This document shows, one piece after another, positions 35,255-42,210 of a stretch of 64,000 nt of DNA. Source of the stretch: DYJE01 sp041660385 (GTDB lineage: Bacteria > Desulfobacterota > Desulfobacteria > Desulfobacterales > Desulfolunaceae); contig JBAZWJ010000005.1 of assembly GCA_041660385.1 (NCBI GenBank), positions 56,829 through 120,828 of the forward strand, given 5' to 3'. A program made the position numbers and the translations under genes. Position 1 is the stretch's first letter. Each line of letters begins with the position of its first letter. Under the pieces are notes generated by a model. That model worked only from the letters and a program-made list of their open reading frames with translations, was not told where the DNA came from and searched no databases.

Positions 35255-35689
35255 ATGGCAACTGGAACCAGAATTGATCCGTATCGTTCGTTTAATTTCA
35301 TCGTGGAGATCGACGGCATTGCACGGGCAGGTTTTCAGGATTGTTCAGGCCTTGATACGGCTCAGGACCCGGTGGAATACAGGGAAGGAAAGGACCCGAT
35401 CACGGTGCGGAAGCTGACGAGTCTTGTGAAATATTCCAACATCACTTTGAAATGGGGCACAACGGACGATAGCGAACTCATGGACTGGCGCAAAATCATC
35501 ATGAGCGGCAAGGATGAGAGGAAAAACGGTTCCATCGTTCTTCTCGACGCCACCGGTGCTGAAAAAGTGCGCTGGAACTTCCGAAACGGCTGGCCCACAA
35601 AATGGACAGGCCCCACATTCAACGCAAAAGCCAGTGAAGTGGCCATTGAAACTCTTGAAATCGCCCATGAGGGACTGGAAAAAGCATAA
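35255..35689 (+). CDS. Tail tube protein 1 (gp19 family)
   Basis: A 144-residue tube subunit. The pattern RIDPYRSFNFIVEIDGIARAG with CSGLD, EYREGKDP, KLTSLVKYSNITLKWGTT and TKWTGPTFNAKASEVAIETL is typical of T4 gp19-like inner-tube proteins of phages, eCIS and R-type pyocins. The tube is the rigid inner rod that carries cargo. The ATG follows a strong AGGAGG. A paralogue of equal length is encoded at 36245, as in most eCIS where tube 1 makes the rod and a second protein connects it to the baseplate. Confidence 0.95.
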   Translation: MATGTRIDPYRSFNFIVEIDGIARAGFQDCSGLDTAQDPVEYREGKDPITVRKLTSLVKYSNITLKWGTTDDSELMDWRKIIMSGKDERKNGSIVLLDATGAEKVRWNFRNGWPTKWTGPTFNAKASEVAIETLEIAHEGLEKA

Positions 35690-35703
35690 GGAATTGAAGA
35701 ATC

Positions 35704-36069
35704 ATGACCATGCAGACTGAATTCCCTTTTACGCTGCCAAGGGGCTATCTGGATTCCGAAGGAAATGTTCACAGGGAAGGTGTCATGCGGCTGGCAACGG
35801 CTTACGATGAGATTGTCCCCATGAAAGATCCCAGGGTTCAGGCAAACCCCGGTTATCTGATCATTATCCTGCTGTCCAGGGTGATCACGAAACTGGGAAA
35901 TCTGGATTACCTGAACCCCAAGATCATTGAGGGCATATTTTCGGGAGATCTTGCCTATCTTCAGGATTTTTATCAGAAGATCAACGATCATGGGAGCAGC
36001 CGACTTGGTGTGGTCTGTCCCCATTGTGAAAAAGAGTTTCATGTGGAGACCCAAATCTCGGGGGAGTAA
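35704..36069 (+). CDS. Tail-assembly protein (gpE-like), 0-frame product of a likely frameshift cassette
   Basis: A 121-residue protein placed between two tube genes, the position of tail-assembly chaperones in contractile phages. It starts MTMQTEFPFTLPRGYLDSEG, has a helical middle (PGYLIIILLSRVITKL) and ends with a CPHCEKEF motif. The last codons run through GGGGG (36060-36064), and the stop TAA (36067-36069) is followed by a strong hairpin. The next frame has no canonical start codon and continues in the -1 frame, so a -1 frameshift would produce a fusion of about 182 residues. In phages lambda and P2 the comparable G/GT and E/E' pairs are made this way. Function by homology of position is inferred. 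Confidence 0.75.
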   Translation: MTMQTEFPFTLPRGYLDSEGNVHREGVMRLATAYDEIVPMKDPRVQANPGYLIIILLSRVITKLGNLDYLNPKIIEGIFSGDLAYLQDFYQKINDHGSSRLGVVCPHCEKEFHVETQISGE

Positions 36070-36106
36070 AGAGCTATCCCCTCGAACGGCTGTTCGAGGA
36101 GATAGC
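36060..36106 (+). promoter_or_regulatory. Candidate -1 frameshift signal: slippery G-run plus hairpin
   Basis: GGGGGAG at 36060-36066 lies in the last sense codons of the upstream gene. After a six-base spacer covering the stop, GCTATC-C-CCTCGAAC (36073-36087) pairs with GTTCGAGG-A-GATAGC (36092-36106): 14 base pairs with one mismatch and a GGCT loop. Slippery run, spacer and stem have the geometry of a programmed -1 frameshift stimulator. Confidence 0.6.
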
Positions 36107-36251
36107 CTATGTCGCATATCACTTCAACTGGGATCAGGACCGGATCATGTCCATGGAACATCGGGACAGACAGCAATGGGTTTCTGAAATCGCAAGGATC
36201 AACCGGCGGATGAACGAGGATAACAACGGAAAAGAGAGGCCTCCATGGTGA
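36063..36251 (+). CDS. DUF6760-like eCIS protein in the -1 frame without a canonical start
   Basis: This frame continues GVKSYPLERLFEEIAYV and HFNWDQDRIMSMEHRDR, then QQWVSEIARINRRMNE, ending at a TGA at 36249-36251. Small eCIS proteins of about 60 residues (Afp6/Pvc6, DUF6760-like) have the same RLxEEVAxxAYHFHW...EHxxRxxW pattern. No ATG, GTG or TTG precedes the conserved part: the frame is open upstream but offers only GTA at the expected place. It therefore probably is reached by -1 frameshifting from the 35704 gene, or started at a rare codon. Its stop overlaps the start of the second tube gene by seven bases. The DUF6760 label is from memory of the family pattern. Confidence 0.7.
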   Translation, partial: GVKSYPLERLFEEIAYVAYHFNWDQDRIMSMEHRDRQQWVSEIARINRRMNEDNNGKERPPW

Positions 36252-36682
36252 TCGGACAACGAAACGACCCCTACCGTTCATGCAACTTCCTGATCGAAAT
36301 CGAGGGGGTGGCTGTGGGAGGCTTTTCAGAAATCACGGGCCTTCAGGTTGAAACGGAAGTCAAGGAATACCGTGAAGGCGGTGAAAACGGATATATCCAC
36401 AAACTGGCCGGTCCCAGTCGCTATGTTCAGAATCTTGTGCTGAAAAACGGTTTCACTGCGGACAGAACGTTGTGGGACTGGTATCAGGACAACAGAAACG
36501 GCGTGGTGGAAAGGAAAACAGGGTCCATCGTTCTTCTGGATATGGCACAGGCTGAGGTGGCTCGTTATAATTTTTATGAAGCCTATCCGGTCCGATGGAT
36601 CGGGCCGAGCTTGAATGCGCTGCGGGCCGAAGTGGGTATCGAAACGCTGGAACTTGCCCATCACAGGCTTGAAAGATCTTAA
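36245..36682 (+). CDS. Tail tube protein 2 (gp19 family)
   Basis: A 145-residue gp19-type protein beginning QRNDPYRSCNFLIEIEGVAV, with GFSEITGLQVETEVKEYREG and the C-terminal RWIGPSLNALRAEVGIETLELAH. The longer loop EGGENGYIHKLAGPSRY separates it from tube protein 1. In eCIS such second tube proteins form the transition between the rod and the spike. The start overlaps the stop of the DUF6760-like frame (ATGGTGA), so the genes are translationally coupled. Confidence 0.93.
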   Translation: MVIGQRNDPYRSCNFLIEIEGVAVGGFSEITGLQVETEVKEYREGGENGYIHKLAGPSRYVQNLVLKNGFTADRTLWDWYQDNRNGVVERKTGSIVLLDMAQAEVARYNFYEAYPVRWIGPSLNALRAEVGIETLELAHHRLERS

Positions 36683-36699
36683 AGGTTTTTTGAGGATTT

Positions 36700-38610
36700 A
36701 TGACGGATCAGGGCGAAATCAATGAAAACAAGGGTGAAGGTATGGACCCTTTAAAACGGTTTGAAACAGGCGGGCGTCCACCTGTTTTTCCGGCAGCGGA
36801 ATACGCTCGCTCCCTTTTCCACCGTCATGACATCGTCACGTCCATTATACCTCTTTCTCAAAAAATTCTAAGCCGTTACAGCACATCACACAGGACAGTT
36901 CAAGGAAAGATGGCTGACCTTCCTCTTGTTCAGGCAAGACACTTGGAGGGATATGGTCTCAAAGCTTCAAATCGTGGGATGGATATAAAAACAGGTGTGA
37001 TCCCCACACCGCTCCCTGGTACTTTTGATGCTTCTGATGTTAAGCCAACTGTTCATGTTGTCCAGGCAAGAAGTATTGAATCCGGGGGGCGGATATCAAA
37101 AAACGATTCTGGGCTTGAAACCAGGAGCAAAGAGGAAACTCCATGGGTGACCATGGCCCGCAATCGGCCCATTGTTCAGGCGAAAAGCTCGGGAGAACGC
37201 AGGGCAACAGGCCCACTTTCCAGTTTTGAACGGCCAATGGCCCGGAAATCAGGTGAGGGAATTGCCGTTAATCCCACAGGGACGTCGATTCGTTCGATGA
37301 TCTCGAAAAATGTTCCGAATATCAGCCCCATGGAAGGCGACAGAGGCAGCCAACCCAAAGAAGCTCTGCATGTAGATCAAGCTCAGGCTGGAGCACAACC
37401 TGTGACCACTGAACAGGCAGTTATTGTTCAGCGTCAAACAAGCGGGACAAACCAACCGGACATGGTTGTGAAACGTGGAGTAACCGAAGCAAATAGCCTC
37501 GCACCTGATAACGGGGAAAGTTCGAAGGCTGAGCCCATGGCTGTATCCGAATCCAGGCAACCACTGACAGTTGAGAAAAATTTGGACGGAATCGCTGTAC
37601 AACGTAAGGAACAGGCTCAAGGAATCAGAACGGAAACCGGATCGGCAGAAGCATCGGTGGATAGCAAAAACAAATCCTTTCAGGTCGTCATACCTGCTAT
37701 TCAAAAAAAAACTGAAAATCAGGGATTTGAAAACACTGCCCTGGTTTTCAGGAAAGAGAACTTCGGAGATGTGACAGGGGTAGAACTAGTCACATCTTCA
37801 GATAAGACTATAAATTCCTCGGCCCAGACCAAGGGGCAAACGATTCGGGTTGAATCACAGACAGCTGATGTCAAATCCCAATCAGCCGGTTCTGTTGTTC
37901 AGGCAAAATCATTGGAAAATGGAGTGGCTCATTTGCCACTTGTTCAAACAAAGATCATGGGTAGGGAAGATAAAGGTCAAGGTTTAACAGCAGAACGTGG
38001 GATCGGACACAGGGTTTCGGTGATCCGCCAAGCCCAGAATGTATCATCATCTGGAACGACAAGTTTTTTGCAGCCATTGATTCGACCTTTTCGGCCTTTG
38101 GCCACCGGCCAGAGTAATCGGACAGGAAAAAAAGAAACAGGGCATGTTCAAAGAAAGTCGGTCGGATCATCATGGATGCCCATTCAAACAGCTGGAATGG
38201 TAAGTGAACCCATGGTTCAGGATAAGGTCCTTCCTGTCCTGTCCGTGGGTCATCCCTTAGGTGGCACACAGGAAAACGGTTCTGCCCAGATGAAGGTGGA
38301 TCGTTCTCTTGATTCTTCAAGTCCTTATGAAAACGCCATGGATATGCCCATGTCCCTTGGAATGACCGGTGGAAACGTGATGGAAAAAGTGTTTCAGCGT
38401 GTTGAAAACAGGATGAACCGGAGTGAGGATGTCCAATCAACAGGAGTTGCATCAGCTCAGGCTCCAGCTATGCCGTCAGCCGCTATCATTTCTGAAGCAG
38501 CAACGGCGGGTTTCGGTCAGGGCTCTTTAGACATCCAGGCTATGGCTGATCAGGTTTACGCCTTGATCATGGAAAGGCTTTCCGTTGAGCGCGAGAGTCT
38601 GGGGTTGTGA
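36700..38610 (+). CDS. Long disordered VQ-repeat eCIS protein with conserved C-terminal helix
   Basis: The 636-residue product is low in hydrophobic residues and rich in Ser, Gln, Gly, Val and Lys, so it is probably largely unfolded. A short motif of the type (I/V)VQ(A/R/T)(K/R)xxE recurs about twelve times (LVQARHLEG, VVQARSIES, IVQAKSSGE, IVQRQTSG, AVQRKEQ, VVQAKSLEN, LVQTKIMG, VQRKSVGS). The last 27 residues, DIQAMADQVYALIMERLSVERESLGL, look like the helical tail seen at the C terminus of several eCIS proteins encoded next to the tube and hub genes. By place it could be the tape-measure-like or tube-lumen protein. The ATG follows GAGGA. No enzymatic domain is seen. Confidence 0.7.
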   Translation: MTDQGEINENKGEGMDPLKRFETGGRPPVFPAAEYARSLFHRHDIVTSIIPLSQKILSRYSTSHRTVQGKMADLPLVQARHLEGYGLKASNRGMDIKTGVIPTPLPGTFDASDVKPTVHVVQARSIESGGRISKNDSGLETRSKEETPWVTMARNRPIVQAKSSGERRATGPLSSFERPMARKSGEGIAVNPTGTSIRSMISKNVPNISPMEGDRGSQPKEALHVDQAQAGAQPVTTEQAVIVQRQTSGTNQPDMVVKRGVTEANSLAPDNGESSKAEPMAVSESRQPLTVEKNLDGIAVQRKEQAQGIRTETGSAEASVDSKNKSFQVVIPAIQKKTENQGFENTALVFRKENFGDVTGVELVTSSDKTINSSAQTKGQTIRVESQTADVKSQSAGSVVQAKSLENGVAHLPLVQTKIMGREDKGQGLTAERGIGHRVSVIRQAQNVSSSGTTSFLQPLIRPFRPLATGQSNRTGKKETGHVQRKSVGSSWMPIQTAGMVSEPMVQDKVLPVLSVGHPLGGTQENGSAQMKVDRSLDSSSPYENAMDMPMSLGMTGGNVMEKVFQRVENRMNRSEDVQSTGVASAQAPAMPSAAIISEAATAGFGQGSLDIQAMADQVYALIMERLSVERESLGL

Positions 38611-38622
38611 TTGCGGTGGCGG

Positions 38623-38800
38623 CTGTGAGTGGCGGCGGATTATTATAAGGATGGGGGCATTTGTCGGGTTTCGTTCCTCTACCCGACCTACGATGGTCTG
38701 ATGAGGACTCGAAGGAATTTTTCGAAGCAGACGGTAGGATGGGTGAAGCAAAGCGTAACCCATCAACGCGTGGGTGAAAAGGTTAATATTAGTTAGGCCT
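38623..38800. repeat. Dispersed repeats between the VQ-protein and hub genes
   Basis: TGTCGGGTTTCGTTCCTCTA and CCCGACCTACGA (38661-38692) match the right end of the element at 4371-4530. GTAGGATGGGTG...GTAACCCATC (38732-38763) recurs at about 50149-50180. No gene is present. Confidence 0.6.
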
Positions 38801-38822
38801 GTTTATATATTTGGGAGAGATT

Positions 38823-39455
38823 ATGGAACTGGAAAAAGCGACGATCAGCCATTACGATCCTGATGCCATGAAGGTGAAGGGGGAAGCGATCAAAGTGCTG
38901 TTCAATCCCACCCAGTACCGGCTTTCCAGGTCGAATCAGTTCGGTGAAGTGGCGGTTCCGGGTTTACCTGCGTCCCTGATTCAGTTTGGCAAAGGAAATT
39001 CCAGCACTCTGACCATGCAGCTTTTTTTCGATACGTTTGAACGAAAGACAGATGTCCGGGAACATACAAAAAAGATCACCGGACTTCTTGATATCAATTC
39101 GGAACTCCATGCCCCGCCTGTTCTGGTGTTCAGCTGGGGACAATTGAATTTTGTCTGTGTTCTTGAACGGGCTGAACAGACCTATGATCTTTTTCTGTCC
39201 GATGGAACACCTGTTCGAGCCACCATTGACGTGACATTCAAGGAGTATTTCGACGGGAAAAAACACGGAGCTAATCTCCAGTCCGCTAATTTTGCCAAGC
39301 GTTATGTGGTAAAGCGGCGTGATACCTTGAGCGGAATTTCCGGTCATTTTTATGAAGATCCCGGTTTGTGGCGTTTTATTGCCGAAGAGAACGGAATTGA
39401 TGATCCTCTTTCCATACAGCCGGGGCAGGTGCTGGTGATTCCGGCGATTGAGTGA
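38823..39455 (+). CDS. LysM-containing baseplate hub protein (Pvc7/Afp7-like)
   Basis: From ATG 38823, which follows GGGAGAG, the protein has 210 residues. Its first 145 residues have the CIS hub pattern: IKVLFNPTQYRLSRSNQFGE, TMQLFFDTFE, APPVLVFSWGQLNFVCVLER and RATIDVTFKEY. The last 55 residues form a LysM domain (YVVKRRDTLSGISGHFYEDP, WRFIAEENGIDDP, IQPGQVLVIP). In eCIS this protein joins tube to spike, and the LysM part is thought to bind glycan or fold into the baseplate. An in-frame TTG 12 bases upstream lies inside the ribosome site. It is encoded just before the spike genes, as expected. Confidence 0.9.
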   Translation: MELEKATISHYDPDAMKVKGEAIKVLFNPTQYRLSRSNQFGEVAVPGLPASLIQFGKGNSSTLTMQLFFDTFERKTDVREHTKKITGLLDINSELHAPPVLVFSWGQLNFVCVLERAEQTYDLFLSDGTPVRATIDVTFKEYFDGKKHGANLQSANFAKRYVVKRRDTLSGISGHFYEDPGLWRFIAEENGIDDPLSIQPGQVLVIPAIE

Positions 39456-39484
39456 GAGGTTTGATTTAAAATGAATGTACTGAA

Positions 39485-39750
39485 TGAAGAACAAATGAAC
39501 ATCGAACATTGAACGTCCAACATCGAACATCGAATTGTGGATCGGGCCATTTTTATAAGGGCGAATGGGGAATTCCAATGAGTAACAACGAATGGACCTG
39601 TGGATGAATTCGGGAAAAACCGAATTTACACTGTTGGGCATTCGACTTTGAACGTTAATACAGCACCGCCAGTGAGAAAATCTTTGAAAAACAGCCACCG
39701 GTGGAGAATGAACCCATTCAACATTCGATGTTCAGTGTTCGATGTTCAAA
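39485..39750. repeat. Inverted-repeat element with GAACATCGAAC arms, copy 3
   Basis: A left cluster (39497-39537) of GAACATCGAAC-type units faces an inverted cluster (39714-39748) across 175 bases without coding content. It interrupts the eCIS operon between the hub gene and the gp27-like gene, leaving a 360-base gap. Confidence 0.65.
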
Positions 39751-39818
39751 AAAATCTGTAATTTGTAGGATGGGTGGATGCATATTTATTGTTCCAGACC
39801 GGAGGCGTTTTTAAGTAA

Positions 39819-40898
39819 ATGATACCCTATTCACCTTCATATCTGATCAAGATCAACGGGACAGAGCTGCGTCATGGTGTCAGTGTGAATGTGATGTCGG
39901 TCAGCATCACCGATACCTGCGACAGGGCTGATTCGTTTAATTTAAGGATCAGTGACCGCCATGAGAAGCAGGGGCGGTTTGCCGCAGGGGCGTCGCTCAA
40001 GTGGATGGACAGCGCGTTGTTTGACGAGGGGTCGGAAATTGAGATTGAGCTGGGGTATGTGAACCATATGACCTTTAAATTTAAAGGGGAAATCACGGCG
40101 GTGAGCGCCAGTTTTCCGGCTTCGGGCAGCCCGGAACTCCAGGTGCGCGGTTTCAGCCATTACCACCGGCTTCAGCGGAAACGGAGAACAAAGGCATTCG
40201 AAAGTTCCAAGGCCAGTGATATTGCCGAGGAAATTGCCAAGGACATGGGTTTTAAAGCCGAAGTGGATAAAACCGACGCGGAGCATCCTCACACCTTGTC
40301 TGAAGATGAGACCTACGAAAGCATTCTAAAGTCAAAGGCACGGCCCATTGGTTTTGAGGTGGTTGTGAAGGAAAAGGTTCTTTATTTTCAGAAACCGGGA
40401 TACCTCAAGAACCCGTCGCCTTCCCTGACTCTGGAATGGGGAAAGGATCTGGATAATTTCAGTCCCAGCATCGGGACCTACAGCATGCCCACGGAAGTGG
40501 TCGTCAGGTCTTCCCAGACCTCCAATGGCGGTGGGAAATCCGCGCTGGTCGGCACGGCCAAAGCCGGTGAAGAAAGTGTGAAGATGGGTGATAAAACAGG
40601 ATCGGAGATTGCCAAGGAAATTTTTGGTGACAATCCGGTGAAAATCACCGAAAGCACCGTGGCTACCCAGAAAGAAGCCCGTGATATCGCATTGGCCCAG
40701 CTTGAAGCCAAAAGCATCGAATTTATCACCGCACGGGGTTCCTGCATCGGAAATCCCGACCTTAAAGCCCGGCAGGTGGTGAAAATCAAGGGGGCGGGCA
40801 AACGGTACAGCGGAAACTATTACGTGACATCGGTGACCCATACCATTGATGCCCGTGGCTTTCTGACCAGTTTTGAATTGAAGAGGAATGGACGATGA
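39819..40898 (+). CDS. Spike base protein, gp27-like (late control D family)
   Basis: A 359-residue protein that starts YSPSYLIKINGTELRHGVS and contains the beta-barrel segments IEIELGYVN and FKGEITAVSASFP. ASDIAEEIAKDMGFKAEVD and SILKSKARPIGFEVVVKEKV are typical of gpD/gp27-like hub proteins, and VTSVTHTIDARGFLTSFELKR ends the family. It forms the trimeric ring that holds the spike. In PVC-type systems this part is fused to the gp5-like part in one protein (Pvc8), whereas here they are separate genes that overlap by four bases (ATGA). A GGAGG lies 13 bases before the ATG. Confidence 0.9.
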   Translation: MIPYSPSYLIKINGTELRHGVSVNVMSVSITDTCDRADSFNLRISDRHEKQGRFAAGASLKWMDSALFDEGSEIEIELGYVNHMTFKFKGEITAVSASFPASGSPELQVRGFSHYHRLQRKRRTKAFESSKASDIAEEIAKDMGFKAEVDKTDAEHPHTLSEDETYESILKSKARPIGFEVVVKEKVLYFQKPGYLKNPSPSLTLEWGKDLDNFSPSIGTYSMPTEVVVRSSQTSNGGGKSALVGTAKAGEESVKMGDKTGSEIAKEIFGDNPVKITESTVATQKEARDIALAQLEAKSIEFITARGSCIGNPDLKARQVVKIKGAGKRYSGNYYVTSVTHTIDARGFLTSFELKRNGR

Positions 40899-41806
40899 GT
40901 CTTCTCAACCTGATGAGTGCAGCAACAAGCCCCGGACGGGCTGGAGACCGAAGAATCTACGGCGTGGTGGTGGGCATCGTAAAAGATATCAATGACCCCA
41001 GAGGTCTGGGGCGGGTGAAGGTGGATTTCCCCTGGCTGGCTGAAGACAGCGATACCACATCGCCGGACGACCAGGAAGAACGGTCCCACAGTTTCTGGGC
41101 ACGCATCGCCACCCTGATGGCCGGAAGCGGGCGGGGATCATTTTTTATTCCTGAAATCGGCGACGAAGTGCTGGTGGCTTTCGAGCACGGCGACATCAAC
41201 TATCCCTTTGTTCTTGGCAGTTTATGGAACAGCGAAGATACGCCGCCCGAAACCATGGACAGCGACAGCAAGAACCATATCAGGGCCATTCATACACGAA
41301 GCGGTCATGTGGTCTCTTTTGACGATAATACCGATGACAAGGCAGCGGCCATAAGGATCACCAGTCAGGGCGGGCACAGCGTGACACTGGATGACGCAAG
41401 CGGTACAGGAAACATCACGGTGAAAACAGCGGGCGGCCATGCCATCACTCTGGATGACGAAGGTGGGACAGTCACCATGGAAGACAGTGCCGGAAACAAG
41501 CTGTGTTTTGATGCCAACGCCGGATCTCTCACCGTTGATACAAGCGGAAACCAGGCACTGAACAGCCAGGGAAACATCGATATCAAGGTCACGGGTTCGG
41601 CCACCATTGCCGCCACATCCGGCATTACCCTGGACAGCACCAGTGTCAAACTGGGGCAGGGGGCGTCCATGACGCTTGTGAACGATTCGTTCCTTACGGC
41701 GTTCAATACCCATATGCACACGGGGAACATGGGAGCACCCACCACGCCGCCTCTGGTTCCGGCCATTCCCAATGTTCACTCCACCATGTTCACCAAGGGG
41801 GCTTAG
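40895..41806 (+). CDS. Central spike protein, gp5/VgrG C-like (OB fold plus beta-helix)
   Basis: A 303-residue protein. Residues about 20-110 form the gp5 OB fold (YGVVVGIVKDINDPRGLGRV, WARIATLMAG, PEIGDEVLVAFEHGD, FVLGSLWN). A repetitive beta-helix needle follows from about 130 to 265 with strands of the type HSVTLDDASG, HAITLDDEGG, TVTMEDSAG and SLTVDTSGN. The tip ends with a His-containing segment (FNTHMHTGNMG) that could bind a metal. The start overlaps the gp27-like stop. No lysozyme domain is fused. A separate PAAR tip gene was not found in the locus. Confidence 0.92.
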   Translation: MSLLNLMSAATSPGRAGDRRIYGVVVGIVKDINDPRGLGRVKVDFPWLAEDSDTTSPDDQEERSHSFWARIATLMAGSGRGSFFIPEIGDEVLVAFEHGDINYPFVLGSLWNSEDTPPETMDSDSKNHIRAIHTRSGHVVSFDDNTDDKAAAIRITSQGGHSVTLDDASGTGNITVKTAGGHAITLDDEGGTVTMEDSAGNKLCFDANAGSLTVDTSGNQALNSQGNIDIKVTGSATIAATSGITLDSTSVKLGQGASMTLVNDSFLTAFNTHMHTGNMGAPTTPPLVPAIPNVHSTMFTKGA

Positions 41807-41808
41807 CT

Positions 41809-42210
41809 ATGGGCCAGGAATTTTTAGGGGTGGGCTGGGCTTGTCCCATGTCATGTGATGAATCGAGCAAAGACATTGCCCTGTCCCGTTATGAAAAGGA
41901 CGTGGAAGAGGCGATTCTGATCATATTGAAAACTGCGCCGGGTGAACGGGTGATGCGTCCTGATTTCGGTTGCGGTATCCATGAATACGTGTTTGCACCC
42001 AACAATGCCCAGACAGCCGGGATGATCCGGTTTCATGTGGAGCAGGCTCTTGCACGATGGGAACCACGTATTGAGGCCCTGAGTGTTCAGGTGAACTCAG
42101 ATGCCTACCGGCCCGAGGTTCTTCTCATTGATATAGGCTATACAGTGCGGAGTACGGACAGCCGTTTCAATATTGTTTACCCGTTTTATCTGGAAAGAGG
42201 GGATGTGTAG
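41809..42210 (+). CDS. Baseplate wedge protein, gp25 family
   Basis: A 133-residue protein with the gp25/GPW hallmarks DIALSRYEKDVEEAILIILK, TAPGERVMRPDFGCGIHEYVF and IDIGYTVRSTDSRFNIVYPFYLE. gp25-like proteins with an EPR-type loop start sheath assembly at the baseplate of phages, type VI secretion systems and eCIS (Pvc9). The ATG follows AAGGGGG and is two bases after the spike gene. Its stop TAG is directly followed by the ATG of the next baseplate gene, so the three are tightly coupled. Confidence 0.93.
   Translation: MGQEFLGVGWACPMSCDESSKDIALSRYEKDVEEAILIILKTAPGERVMRPDFGCGIHEYVFAPNNAQTAGMIRFHVEQALARWEPRIEALSVQVNSDAYRPEVLLIDIGYTVRSTDSRFNIVYPFYLERGDV

Noticed and set aside
36063..36251. 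An independent gene started at GTA or at an internal CTG
   Set aside because: Neither is a usual start; the G-run and hairpin make a frameshift more likely, but rare initiation is not excluded.
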